A stretch of 64,000 nucleotides of DNA from positions 3,940,501 to 4,004,500 of the forward strand of contig NZ_OY764327.1 of the NCBI RefSeq assembly GCF_963668385.1, given 5' to 3'. This document shows, piece after piece, positions 47,737 through 56,460 of this stretch; positions within the stretch are counted from its first letter, which is position 1; the number at the start of each line of letters is the position of its first letter. This DNA comes from an uncultured Carboxylicivirga sp. (GTDB taxonomy: Bacteria > Bacteroidota > Bacteroidia > Bacteroidales > Marinilabiliaceae). The translations under genes were made by a program, and so were the position numbers. Under the pieces are notes generated by a model that saw only the letters and a list, made by a program, of their open reading frames with translations, made no database searches and had not been told where the DNA came from.

Positions 47737-48819
47737 CTATATGGAAAGCAATTGATTGAAAAGTGCGACTTGCTGATCGGCTATTTTTTGTAAAGAATAA
47801 TTTTGATTGATATAATGATTAGCCTCCTGACTCAGTTGCTTATAATCACTATCGTTTAACTCAATTGCTTTTTGTAAACCTTGCATGATAGAAGATTTAT
47901 TTGTACTTATCTGAATAGCTTTATTGTTTTCAAGTGCTTCAGGAAAATTACAACCTTCAGTTATAATCGGAATTAATCCATATTGCATGGCTTCTAATAC
48001 TGATGTAGGAAAACCTTCACTTTGAGATGGAAGAATATAGAAGTGTGAGTTATATAATAATTCTTCTTTTTCCTTGCCATATACTGCGCCTTTATAATGT
48101 ATATTCTTTGAGTTATTTTCTTTGATTAAAGAGAGCATATTATCCTTTTCTCCATCATCAGGGCCGGCAATGTTTAATTGGTAGTTATTATTATTGTGTA
48201 ATTTTGAATCTATCCAAGCTTGTATCAATGGCAGTATGCCTTTTTTATGGTGTAAGCGTGCCATAAATAAAAAACAAGTTGGTTTAGTTAAAGTTTTTAC
48301 GTCGAAATTGGTTTCTTCAATTCCATTAGGAATTAATATGGTTTGATGATAGTGTTTAATCAGGTTTTTAAGTTCTGGAGATCCAACAGCTCTAATAATA
48401 TCAGCCTTTTTAGATAGGCGATGTTCAACCAGACTGTAATAGATCTTTTTCTTCCATTTTTTTTGTTGCACGCTCCATGGTTCAAGCATACCATGTGGTA
48501 CATACATCCATTTATAACCTTTCTTTTTAAATTCAGCTCCCCAACGAGTAGCATATTGCCAGCAACCGTGTGTTATGATAATACAATCTTTGGGATCGAG
48601 CTTGCGTGAGGCTATCATTTGTCCAATAGTGGCAATGGATAAATCACTCAAAGGAACTAAAACTACATTATCTAAAGTAGCAGATGCATCTGTTTGGGGA
48701 TACCATAGCTCAGATTCTATATTATATTTTTCCTGCAGTATAGAAGCGGTTGAAATAGCAGCATTCCATATACCAAAATTAACCTTGGTGAAATTATCGA
48801 TGATGTTGATGATTCTCAT
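47737..48819 (-). CDS. Family 4 glycosyltransferase
   Basis: The ATG at 48819 is preferred over 48834 because it starts the usual first strand (MRIINIIDNFTKVNFG). The 360-residue GT-B enzyme has the N-terminal acceptor domain and the C-terminal nucleotide-sugar domain with FLMARLHHKKGILPLIQAW and the SEGFPTSVLEAMQYGLIPI segment (E..P...LEAM pattern). It would add a sugar to the lipid-linked capsule repeat. The donor is unknown. A RAYT pseudogene lies immediately upstream. Confidence 0.88.
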   Translation of the reverse strand: MRIINIIDNFTKVNFGIWNAAISTASILQEKYNIESELWYPQTDASATLDNVVLVPLSDLSIATIGQMIASRKLDPKDCIIITHGCWQYATRWGAEFKKKGYKWMYVPHGMLEPWSVQQKKWKKKIYYSLVEHRLSKKADIIRAVGSPELKNLIKHYHQTILIPNGIEETNFDVKTLTKPTCFLFMARLHHKKGILPLIQAWIDSKLHNNNNYQLNIAGPDDGEKDNMLSLIKENNSKNIHYKGAVYGKEKEELLYNSHFYILPSQSEGFPTSVLEAMQYGLIPIITEGCNFPEALENNKAIQISTNKSSIMQGLQKAIELNDSDYKQLSQEANHYINQNYSLQKIADQQVALFNQLLSI

Positions 48820-48840
48820 GTCTGTTTGCAGCAAATTTTA

Positions 48841-49506
48841 TTATTCAGAAAAAAGATTCTCATTAAAATTCGTTATCGACCGATGACAATGTATGAAGTT
48901 TTCCTTATCATCAAATAAATTTATTACCACTTCACGGCTTAGATTTGTTTCTTTATTTGAAAGACACGTTGAATAACTACTCCATGAGTATTCATTGGCG
49001 TTATTGACGAATGAATGGTGAACCGGATTGTTATTTATATAAATAATTGTGTGTTTTAGATATTCTTCTGAGGCTATTAATTTTCTTTTGAAGGGTCTTT
49101 CAAATAAGGCTCCGTGTCTCTGATTATATTTATTAAAGTATTTTGCATATGAATTGAATAAGTGTGAAAAATGGGAAGTCGGATTAGGAATTTTTAACGC
49201 TCACAGGTTTTCAACACTGTCAGGTTTAGTAATTGTTTCCCATTTATTATTGCGTAACCCGACAGTGTCGGCAGACCTGTCGGAGTTGTTAAATTTATAT
49301 ATAATATCTTCCTTAATTTGAATTAAAAAATGAAAGTGATTCGGCATCAGAACCCATGCATATGTATATGCTACAGGATTTATATATTTATTATATAGGG
49401 AAAGAAAATATTTGTAATTGGTTTCGTCTTTAAATAAAATACAACTATTTATTACTCTGTTATATATGTGATAGTATTGTCCGCTTACAAGGTTTGGGTG
49501 CATCAC
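48841..49506 (-). pseudogene. REP-associated tyrosine transposase, interrupted by an in-frame stop and inverted-repeat insertion
   Basis: The 5' part (49506 to 49201) encodes SGQYYHIYNRVINS and the HUH motif MPNHFHFLIQ. A TGA at 49201-49203 stops it. Reading continues in the same frame for 120 codons to 48841, giving FERPFKRKLIASEEYLKHT, then IIYINNNPVHHSFVNN, with the catalytic-tyrosine helix YINNNPVHH, and EYSWSSYSTC. The gene therefore lost function by a single stop. It does not belong to the same branch as the intact RAYT at 40.5 kb. Confidence 0.88.
49203..49280. repeat. Imperfect inverted repeat inside the RAYT pseudogene
   Basis: Arms of about 24 bp face each other. CACTGTCAGGTT at 49215-49226 is matched by AACCCGACAGTG at 49256-49267, and the outer ACAGG (49203-49207) by CCTGT (49276-49280). 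Translated in the transposase frame it adds residues including NSDRSADTVG and places the stop. It looks like a REP pair inserted in the coding region. Confidence 0.75.
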
Positions 49507-49556
49507 ACTTTATTTTTGTAATTATAGCTGATAACCAGTATAATTATATTAAATAA

Positions 49557-50795
49557 TTAAGTCTGAGAGTTGATTTTTAACACTGAGTCCATGCGTTTGG
49601 TATAATTTTCCCATGAGTATGCAGTGGCAGACTCACGGGCTTTAATTCGCATTGTAAGATATTGCTCTTCGCTGCTGTTGCGTAATTGAATAATTGCTGA
49701 TTTTAACGATTCAATATCCCTTATCGGTACAATATATCCATTTTCAGAATCGGTAATTAACTCTGGACCTATGGAGTGAGGAGTGGTAATTACAGGTAAA
49801 CCTGCTGCCATAGCTTCCACAATAACCAATCCGAATCCTTCAAATATGGTTGGAAGAACCAAGGCATCGAATTGATCATACATTTGAAATAATTCATTTT
49901 GCGATACAGGTGGATGATAATGAAAAAGTCCTTTGTAATGGTTTAACACCTCATCACTACCTTGTATTCCACCTACGATATGTAATTCAATATCCGTACT
50001 ATTAATTTCCTTTAATGCTTCCAATAGGTATTTAATGCCTTTTCGTTGGGTTACTGTACCTGCATACAATAGTTTTAAAGGTCGTTTCTCGATATCCGAC
50101 TGCTGTTTTTCGCTATAAGGAATATAATCCAAATCAAAACCTAGAGGAAGACAGATAATATTTTCTTTCTGAATGCCGGCTTCCAATAAAGTCCTTTCAG
50201 TAAAAGTAGATGCTGCTATAGCTTTTGATGCCATGTGTGGTTCTTCTTCCAGTCGTTTCTCATAGTAAGCCGGAAAAACCAGGTTGTCGATGGTATGCGC
50301 CCATTCTTTGTGTAATAAAGCTTCTTCTCCCAAAATCCGTTTGGCAGCAGTAACATGTGCTGTCGCTAATTCGCAATACGATGTAATATTTTCTGATTTT
50401 GCTGCTTTGAGCGTTTCATAACAACTTCCCTGAAACCCCCAGAATTGTAATTCTTTATTAGACTTTGATTTCTTAATTAATTGTCTGGAGACATACTTGT
50501 CGAAATTAATATCGCGAGCATAAACCGCTTCCTGAACAGCCGGACTTTTACCCTGTATAGTACGCAAAGCCATTTCCTTCATCTCGAAACGCCAGTTTGC
50601 ATTGACTTTATTACCAGGTAATCCTTTAATAAATCTGCGACTCCAGTAGGTATTATTACGTTTTTCAATCTCTATCTGCAATAAATGATTGGTAATATAA
50701 CTGCTGGTATAATAAGTATCCAATAGCCCCAGATCAAATAGGCTTTTGGCAGTATGATAACTGTGTTGTTTACCGGAGTGGGAGAGTAGGAACAT
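49557..50795 (-). CDS. Family 4 glycosyltransferase
   Basis: The 412-residue GT-B protein has the donor-domain pattern LLYAGTVTQRKGIKYLLEAL followed by IFEGFGLVIVEAMAAGLPVI and TTPHSIGPELI. The N-terminal half is variable, with a start at the ATG 50795 (MFLLSHSGKQHSYHTAKSL) typical of this group. It presumably transfers a hexose in the capsule pathway. Upstream lies a decayed four-helix-bundle gene. Confidence 0.88.
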   Translation of the reverse strand: MFLLSHSGKQHSYHTAKSLFDLGLLDTYYTSSYITNHLLQIEIEKRNNTYWSRRFIKGLPGNKVNANWRFEMKEMALRTIQGKSPAVQEAVYARDINFDKYVSRQLIKKSKSNKELQFWGFQGSCYETLKAAKSENITSYCELATAHVTAAKRILGEEALLHKEWAHTIDNLVFPAYYEKRLEEEPHMASKAIAASTFTERTLLEAGIQKENIICLPLGFDLDYIPYSEKQQSDIEKRPLKLLYAGTVTQRKGIKYLLEALKEINSTDIELHIVGGIQGSDEVLNHYKGLFHYHPPVSQNELFQMYDQFDALVLPTIFEGFGLVIVEAMAAGLPVITTPHSIGPELITDSENGYIVPIRDIESLKSAIIQLRNSSEEQYLTMRIKARESATAYSWENYTKRMDSVLKINSQT

Positions 50796-50798
50796 AAA

Positions 50799-50843
50799 AT
50801 AGGTTTTAGTATCCAGGATTTAGGTTATAGGCTTTAGGTACTT
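50799..50843. repeat. TTTAGG/ATAGG-word spacer
   Basis: The bases read in order TAGGTTTTAGTATCC, then AGGATTTAGGTTATAGG, then CTTTAGGTAC. It sits between a glycosyltransferase start and the four-helix-bundle pseudogene. Confidence 0.7.
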
Positions 50844-50846
50844 TGA

Positions 50847-51190
50847 TTAATGCCGTTTGGATGTGATTGGTGCATCGATCATCTTAAGAATTTCCATTCT
50901 TAAAGCTTCGAGTTCTTCCAGTTCAACTAAAGTAAGCATTTTTCTTTATTTTAAGATATTATGCACAGTTATACATTCATATAATCATCCACGAGCTATA
51001 TGAAGAAAATTTTATTCGATAAGCCCCCTTTATCCTAGGTAATATTTTGTGCAACAGAACAGGAACATGATTCCAATTGCTGATCTAGACGGTAATGTCT
51101 TTCTATTGAATCAGTAATGTTTAAACATTCATTTGCCAGTATTACTACTTTTTGCCAAATAATTAAATCTTTAAACACTAAAACATACAT
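50847..51190 (-). pseudogene. Decayed four-helix-bundle protein gene (IVS type)
   Basis: From the ATG complement at 51188-51190 the frame reads FKDLIIWQKVVILANECLN, then ITDSIERHYRLDQQLESCSC and SVAQNI. Stops (for example TAG after SVAQNIT) and frameshifts then follow, and the end VELEELEALRMEILKM is recoverable in another frame. It aligns along its whole length with the intact copy at 53758-54117. The spacer 50796-51231 has no other gene. Confidence 0.85.
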
Positions 51191-51231
51191 TGTTTTTATA
51201 TAGTTGAATTATTTTTTACGAAACCCTAACC

Positions 51232-52506
51232 CTATGACTTAGATTCTATAAGCTCATTCACTCTCATTGCACTCTCAATTGCTTTATCCATGTTATGGTA
51301 TTCCCATTCAGCAAAACGACCAACCAGGTAGAAGTTATCATTTGAGAGAATATTTTTAACATTCGCAATTTTCTCTCTGTCTCCGTTTTGTTGAATTACA
51401 TAAGAGTTGGGTTCGTAATTTTGATCAATGATTTTCGGGTTATAAGGTAGTTTCTTGATTGCCACTTTCATATCCTCATATGAGGTATGTCCCGAAAACT
51501 CAATGGTACATGAGGAAGATCCATCCATAGGGGTATTGGTATGACTGAAGTTTCCAGTGAAAATCATACGATGTGCAGGAATCGTAGCTTCAGGTAAATA
51601 CATCCATGAGTAATCATTTGAATCAATCGTACATAATACATTGCTTGTGCCATTGGATTGAAGTTCTTTTACCTTTAGACATGCTTCCTTGGTTTCGTTA
51701 TCAATGTCTTTTAAAAGTATATGTAACTGTCGAATATCAACAGTATAGATAATTTTATCAGCAGTATAAGCCCCATTTACTTCCCAACAATCACCTTTAC
51801 GAGTAATACTCTCAACCGGAGTTTGATATTGTATACTTAATCCTTCTGCCAAACGATCAGCAATGAACTGAGAACCGTTATTTTCCGGGTAAAAGAAGTT
51901 ACTGTGAACCATATTACCTTCTTCTTTACGCAAAATATTGCTTAGTATAGTTTCGCGATAACGTGGCATGGGTAGTTTACCATCCAGCCAGGGTAATGCT
52001 ACTTTACTTAAATCTGTTTTCCAGATTTTATGATTATATGGTTTAAAGTACAATTCAAATAGGGTAGGTCCGAAATTACCTTTTAAAAAAGTTTCAAAGT
52101 TATTGTACTCAGTTGGAGCTTTACTTCCTGTTTTATCAAGATCTAACAGTTCGTTAATTATCTTTTCAGTAGTTGTATTATCTAACTGATAAAGGTAGTT
52201 CTCAATGGGATAACCGATTATCTTATTCTGAAAGTTAATTCCTGCTTTTCGTGTTGCCGAAATGAATTCTTCTTCTTTATTAAAAAAATTCCAGAACCAG
52301 CTGGCCACTTCTGGTACTTTGGTATTGAAAACATGACCTCCAACGCGGTGAAATAAATGTCCATCAACGCGATCGCATTTAATTAAACCTCCGGGTTTGT
52401 GACTTTTCTCAAGCACAGTAACGCTATATCCTTTTTCTTGAGCTAAACGAGAGGAAGCTAAGCCGGAAACACCGGCTCCTATTACTATTATATCAGAGTG
52501 TTGCAT
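51232..52506 (-). CDS. FAD-dependent amine oxidase/UDP-galactopyranose-mutase-like protein
   Basis: The 424-residue protein begins with the FAD-binding Rossmann motif (IVIGAGVSGLASSRLAQEKG, then EKSHKPGGLIKCD). The second region FHRVGGHVFNTKVPEV and the C-terminal FYLVGRFAEWEYHNMD with SAMRVNELIES match the NAD(P)/FAD protoporphyrinogen-oxidase-like and UDP-galactopyranose-mutase-like family. Given its place in the capsule locus, a sugar-nucleotide mutase or oxidoreductase is plausible. Exact activity is not shown. Confidence 0.82.
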   Translation of the reverse strand: MQHSDIIVIGAGVSGLASSRLAQEKGYSVTVLEKSHKPGGLIKCDRVDGHLFHRVGGHVFNTKVPEVASWFWNFFNKEEEFISATRKAGINFQNKIIGYPIENYLYQLDNTTTEKIINELLDLDKTGSKAPTEYNNFETFLKGNFGPTLFELYFKPYNHKIWKTDLSKVALPWLDGKLPMPRYRETILSNILRKEEGNMVHSNFFYPENNGSQFIADRLAEGLSIQYQTPVESITRKGDCWEVNGAYTADKIIYTVDIRQLHILLKDIDNETKEACLKVKELQSNGTSNVLCTIDSNDYSWMYLPEATIPAHRMIFTGNFSHTNTPMDGSSSCTIEFSGHTSYEDMKVAIKKLPYNPKIIDQNYEPNSYVIQQNGDREKIANVKNILSNDNFYLVGRFAEWEYHNMDKAIESAMRVNELIESKS

Positions 52507-52509
52507 TTT

Positions 52510-52605
52510 TTAGTATTTAGGGCTTAGAATTTTGAACTTAGGGTTTAGGCTATCGGAATTAGAAAAATAATTTTCTTTTATCCTAAAACCTATATCCTAA
52601 AACCT
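52510..52605. repeat. TTTAGG/ATAGG-word spacer overlapping a stop codon
   Basis: TAGGGTTTAGGC-like words near 52511-52550 face the complementary TATCCTAAAACC, then TATATCCTAAAACCTAC, at 52580-52607. The complement of the CTA at 52604-52606 is the TAG stop of the adjacent glycosyltransferase. Confidence 0.7.
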
Positions 52606-53671
52606 ACTTAATCCATTCTACTATTTTCTGTGCCCATGTTTGACACGAATAATTATCTATAATATTTTGGGAATTTGTTCCCATTTTAATCAGTTGTTCT
52701 GGTGATGATTCAGCAAGTTTGTCAAGAGATTCTATTAGCTCTGAATCATCGTTAGGATTAAAACTCCAACCATTTTTATTTTCTTCCAATAAATCGGGTA
52801 AAGCTCCTGTTTCGGTACTTAATAATACTGGTTTGCCTGCTGCCATTGCTTCGTTGATTACCAATCCCCAGGGTTCGAAAGAGCTGGGTAAGATAAAAGC
52901 GTGACTCGAAGCATATAATTCAGGTAATTGATCGTAAGTTAACCAATCGCATAACTCAATCTGTTCAAATTCATTTATTTCCTGCTGAAGAGTTTCTTTT
53001 AAAGGACCACCGCCCACTATTTTTAATTTCCAACCTTCAGATAGAGAAGAGGATTTGAAAGCTTTGATCAGAAATCTTAAATTTTTTTCTTCAGCAAAAC
53101 GGGCTACACATAATAGGGTAGGAGATCCTTTCGGATATGAGGGATCAGTAGAGAAATGATCATTATCTACTACACTATATCCTTCAATGATATTTTTATG
53201 AGGAATTCCCAATCGTTTAGTGAAATGTACAGCGGCTCTTTTCCCCGAGACAAAACAAACATGCGTTGTCCTATTAATCAGTTGACCTTTTAAAAAGTCC
53301 AGAATACGATTACCCGAATACCACGATTCGGCAAATAACAATACTTGTAATCCGTATCGTTTGCTCCACAATAACATTTTGATATATGCTTTTCGGCCGT
53401 AACCGGGTATGCATACATGGGTAATCTGGTTTTCTTTAATAATCCTTTTATAATTGGCTAAAGCCTCAGAAACATCAACATCTTCTACCTTTTTATTGGA
53501 TAAGAGGTGATGATTGGCACTTTCGGTATTCATCCATTGATAAATACCATCTCCACTGCCCAAATCAGCAGTATGGACATTCTCTTCTCCCAGTAGGTTA
53601 TTAATTGCCTTAATTCTGGCGCGGTGGTAATCGCCCATGCGATCCCATATGATTAGTGTTTTGTGTTGCAT
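52604..53671 (-). CDS. Family 4 glycosyltransferase
   Basis: The 355 residues form a GT-B fold with LLCVARFAEEKNLRFLIKAF and SFEPWGLVINEAMAAGKPVL followed by STETGALPDLL. The first 20 residues (HKTLIIWDRMGDYHRARIKA) are typical of this group. The stop codon TAG lies inside a TTTAGG-type repeat spacer, so the C-terminus (EWIK) may have been set by that sequence. Confidence 0.88.
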   Translation of the reverse strand: MQHKTLIIWDRMGDYHRARIKAINNLLGEENVHTADLGSGDGIYQWMNTESANHHLLSNKKVEDVDVSEALANYKRIIKENQITHVCIPGYGRKAYIKMLLWSKRYGLQVLLFAESWYSGNRILDFLKGQLINRTTHVCFVSGKRAAVHFTKRLGIPHKNIIEGYSVVDNDHFSTDPSYPKGSPTLLCVARFAEEKNLRFLIKAFKSSSLSEGWKLKIVGGGPLKETLQQEINEFEQIELCDWLTYDQLPELYASSHAFILPSSFEPWGLVINEAMAAGKPVLLSTETGALPDLLEENKNGWSFNPNDDSELIESLDKLAESSPEQLIKMGTNSQNIIDNYSCQTWAQKIVEWIK

Positions 53672-53678
53672 TGATTTT

Positions 53679-53745
53679 TCTAGGTTTTAGCTATTAGGAT
53701 CTAGGTTATAGGACATAGGGTGTAGGATTTAGTATATAGGTTATC
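53679..53745. repeat. TTTAGG/ATAGG-word spacer
   Basis: Successive words read CTAGGTTTTAGC, TATTAGGATCTAGG, TTATAGGACATAGGG, TGTAGGATTTAG and TATATAGG. It separates a glycosyltransferase start from the four-helix-bundle gene. Confidence 0.75.
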
Positions 53746-53757
53746 GATAAGTTGTTT

Positions 53758-54117
53758 TTAAGAATTGCGTTTGGATGTGATTAGGGCATTAATCATCTTA
53801 AGAATTTCCATACTTAAAGCTTCAAGTTCTTCTAATTGACTTGTTGTGATAAAATCTCTTCTTTCAAAAATATTTAGCACAGTTATACACTCATAAAGAG
53901 AACCACGAGCAATATGCAGAAAATGAATGAATTCTTTTTGAGAATATCTACCTTTAGCTTCTGATATATTCTGAGGTACCGAGCAAGAACAGGATTCTAA
54001 TTGTTCACAAAGACGATAGTGACCATCTATCGATTCAGTGATAGTTAAACATTCATTGGCAAGTATCATTGCCTTCTGCCAAACTTTTAACTCCTTAAAA
54101 TCAAATTTATCCATCAT
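53758..54117 (-). CDS. Four-helix-bundle protein (23S rRNA IVS type)
   Basis: The 119 residues match the family encoded in intervening sequences of 23S rRNA and as free genes: FDFKELKVWQKAMILANECL, then YRLCEQLESCSCSVPQNISE and GRYSQKEFIHFLHIARGSLY. The first helix pattern (F.EL.VWQ.A) and LCEQL..C are the hallmark. It forms pentameric helical bundles in known structures; its biological role is unclear. It is an intact paralogue of the decayed copy at 50.8-51.2 kb. Confidence 0.93.
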   Translation of the reverse strand: MMDKFDFKELKVWQKAMILANECLTITESIDGHYRLCEQLESCSCSVPQNISEAKGRYSQKEFIHFLHIARGSLYECITVLNIFERRDFITTSQLEELEALSMEILKMINALITSKRNS

Positions 54118-54160
54118 ATTTGATTATCTATTTTAACTGAGTTAGCTTTTTGCCTTCTAT

Positions 54161-54205
54161 GCCCTAATACCTATAGCCTAAACCCTATGTCCTAATTCCT
54201 ACTCT
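54161..54205. repeat. TTTAGG/ATAGG-word spacer overlapping a stop codon
   Basis: On the minus strand the words read TAGGAATTAGGAC, then ATAGGGTTTAGGC and TATAGGTATTAGGGC. The CTA at 54192-54194 provides the TAG stop of the polymerase gene. Confidence 0.75.
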
Positions 54206-55460
54206 CCAAAAACTTATTATACTGCCAAACAAATAAAAATACGGGCCAATAACTCATGCCGATAAAAGCAATTATACCCGGTAAGTCACCTCCACGTAAA
54301 ATAGGAACAAAAGAAGCAATGATAATACCTTTTAATAACCAATGTAAGTCACTATTGAATTTGTAAGTAAGGCGAAAAAGCTTAACAAATAGCCAACCAT
54401 ATACAATCGATAGTATGATAATTCCTATTATTCCTCCTTCACCGTAAAAGGTACCGTAGATTGTTTGTGATATACCAACTGTTCCACTTGTTTTATATTT
54501 GTTTAATCCCAATTTATTAGCGTATCCACCAACCGGTTTACCAGGCCATAGCTGGCGTGGAATTGGTCGCATTAAAATCTCAAGGTGCTCCATTCCATAA
54601 TGATAATTCAAATGTTCGGGATACACATCTAATACCATCATAAAACCATCCAGCATATTTTGGTCTTCTTTGGAGTCTGAACGTTCAAAGGCTGCCTCTA
54701 ATTTTTCTTCCCAGGTCATTTGCGATAGGTTGGCTTTACGCGCTACGCCTGCCAAAGAAAAGAAGATAAGTACTACAACACCACCAATGGCATAATATTT
54801 AATTTTTTGTTTGGGCTGATAAGTCTGAAAAGCAATAATACCAATGGCAACCATCCAGCTTAAAAATTGAAAACGCTGACTTGGGTTATAGGAGATCCAC
54901 ATTCCATAAATAATCATAAATAGATAAACCCTTTTCATGGGGCCTTTATCATTGCGATAGGCAAGGAATCCCAATAGGATAAAAGATGCTACCCCCATAC
55001 TAAATAAAAGAAAGTAACTATTTCCCAGTGCGATGGGGCCACTAATCAGACCTCTGAAAAGTGTATTGATGCCTAAAAAAGCAATAAAACCGTAAAGAAT
55101 AAAATTCTTTTTAGTAGTGATAAATTCAGAAAACAATATGGGATTATCTTTGACTATTTCAGGATAGGGCGTTCTGGTATTGTAAAAGCGATAGCTAAAA
55201 AAGAAGATTACTGTGCCCATAAAAAACAAACTTAAAGCTATCATGGCTTTTTCGTTTGTCATGGGAGTGAAGATATTAAAGCTATAGGCTACTCTTACCC
55301 AATCGGCTTTGCCATCTAAAACGGCTTCGTATCGTTGTATGCCTGTACTCCAGAAAAATAATACCGGCAGAAACAGGAATTCGTCGTTGTATTTGATAAA
55401 ATGTACAAAGGCCAGTAATATCAATATATATGTGAGTATTTCAATCAGTGTGATTGACAT
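54192..55460 (-). CDS. O-antigen/capsule repeat-unit polymerase (Wzy-like)
   Basis: The 422-residue protein has about 11-12 hydrophobic segments, e.g. IILSIVYGWLFVKLF and IIASFVPILRGGDLPGIIAF, with a long periplasmic loop (about residues 240-320; DGFMMVLDVYPEHLNYHYG). This is the Wzy-like layout with little sequence identity to other members. It would polymerise the exported repeat units. The ESRN C-terminus is encoded by TAGG repeat DNA. Confidence 0.82.
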   Translation of the reverse strand: MSITLIEILTYILILLAFVHFIKYNDEFLFLPVLFFWSTGIQRYEAVLDGKADWVRVAYSFNIFTPMTNEKAMIALSLFFMGTVIFFFSYRFYNTRTPYPEIVKDNPILFSEFITTKKNFILYGFIAFLGINTLFRGLISGPIALGNSYFLLFSMGVASFILLGFLAYRNDKGPMKRVYLFMIIYGMWISYNPSQRFQFLSWMVAIGIIAFQTYQPKQKIKYYAIGGVVVLIFFSLAGVARKANLSQMTWEEKLEAAFERSDSKEDQNMLDGFMMVLDVYPEHLNYHYGMEHLEILMRPIPRQLWPGKPVGGYANKLGLNKYKTSGTVGISQTIYGTFYGEGGIIGIIILSIVYGWLFVKLFRLTYKFNSDLHWLLKGIIIASFVPILRGGDLPGIIAFIGMSYWPVFLFVWQYNKFLESRN

Positions 55461-55484
55461 GTTTTTTTATTTGCGAATATAGTT

Positions 55485-55600
55485 AATTAGTATTTAGGTT
55501 TTAGGTAATAGTATTTAGCGTTTAGAAGTTAGAGATTAGAATATAGATGAGTAGTTCAGTAGATGTTTAGGTTTTAGGAAATAGGATATTAGGATTAGAC
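55485..55600. repeat. TTTAGG/ATAGG-word spacer
   Basis: This 130-bp spacer between two genes is almost entirely TAGTATTTAGG, TTTTAGGTAATAG, TATTTAGCGTTTAG, then TTTAGGTTTTAGG, AAATAGG and ATATTAGG words. No other feature is visible in it. Confidence 0.75.
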
Positions 55601-55611
55601 TTATTAAGGCT

Positions 55612-56421
55612 TTAAATTACTTTATAGCCAAACAAACTCATTGCTTCTTCTGCATATTGTCTTATAAAAGCCAGATCATTTTTGTCAAATTGTCTAAGCC
55701 ATTCACTATTTTTAGTTTTATTGTCATACGGTACGATGGCAGTGCTTGTCGGGTTGGTTGAAAAAATGCGCTGTAATCGGGCATGCCATATTGAATTGAC
55801 TTTAGATGGAAGAAGTGGATAATTTATTTTTGGCTTTAAATCGATAAAATCACCTAATTTATTGATGGTTTGTTCGGTTTTAGTAATGATTTCTTCATAG
55901 CTTACCAGCAAAGTATTTTTTTTACCTTTCCATTTGATCATTTCATTATTCCAATACATAATTCTGTTTTCATAACCTAAGTATGATTGCCTGATAAATT
56001 CTTTTAACGGGCAACGAGCATTCTCATTAAACGACTGTTCGTACAAATGCATTGATGTTAAAACCGAATAGATATTCCTATATACAAAAATAGTTTTTCC
56101 TTTTTCTGTCATCCATTCAATCCAATGAGGATAATTCTTTTCTATTCCTTGCCAGGCATAGGTGTGTAATTTAATAACAGGATGTGTGCAGGGACTAATA
56201 AGCTTTAGTGCTTCTGCTTCTATACTTCGGTTATATTGATTATTACTATTATAACTTCCGATAGATAGAAATACATTATCATTACTACCCCATCTTTTAT
56301 ATATTCTCGACTCAGGAAAGTGTCTGCGTATTAAATCTATGGTAAGGTGAGTTCCCGATCTAGGATGACTCGTTATAACAATAGGGGTTTTTTCTTGTGT
56401 TATCTCTTTAAAGTAATCCAT
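55612..56421 (-). CDS. Sulfotransferase
   Basis: The 269 residues have the PAPS-binding elements of the sulfotransferase family. The 5'-phosphosulfate loop is IVITSHPRSGTHLTIDLIRR, and the 3'-phosphate-binding segment is IFVYRNIYSVLTSMHLYEQS. The C-terminal AIVPYDNKTKNSEWLRQF and AYAEEAMSLFGY-like end fits carbohydrate sulfotransferases. It should add sulfate to the exopolysaccharide, a common trait of marine capsules. Acceptor is unknown. Confidence 0.88.
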   Translation of the reverse strand: MDYFKEITQEKTPIVITSHPRSGTHLTIDLIRRHFPESRIYKRWGSNDNVFLSIGSYNSNNQYNRSIEAEALKLISPCTHPVIKLHTYAWQGIEKNYPHWIEWMTEKGKTIFVYRNIYSVLTSMHLYEQSFNENARCPLKEFIRQSYLGYENRIMYWNNEMIKWKGKKNTLLVSYEEIITKTEQTINKLGDFIDLKPKINYPLLPSKVNSIWHARLQRIFSTNPTSTAIVPYDNKTKNSEWLRQFDKNDLAFIRQYAEEAMSLFGYKVI

Positions 56422-56423
56422 TA

Positions 56424-56460
56424 ATTCAACTTCCTATTACCTAAATCCTATTCACCTATC
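56424..56460. repeat. TTTAGG/ATAGG-word spacer overlapping a stop codon
   Basis: Minus-strand words TAGGTGAATAGG, ATTTAGGTAATAGG lie between the sulfotransferase start and the next gene, and the CTA at 56448-56450 supplies the TAG stop of that gene. Confidence 0.7.

Noticed and set aside
48421-48886. Plus-strand open frames over the glycosyltransferase
   Set aside because: They lie opposite a well-supported glycosyltransferase gene and show no family features.
49201-49506. Complete 101-residue gene
   Set aside because: It is the 5' part of a RAYT whose remaining 120 codons continue in the same frame after one stop.
52510-55600. Telomere-like sequence because of TTTAGG words
   Set aside because: The words are degenerate, interspersed with genes, in both orientations, and there is no chromosome end.
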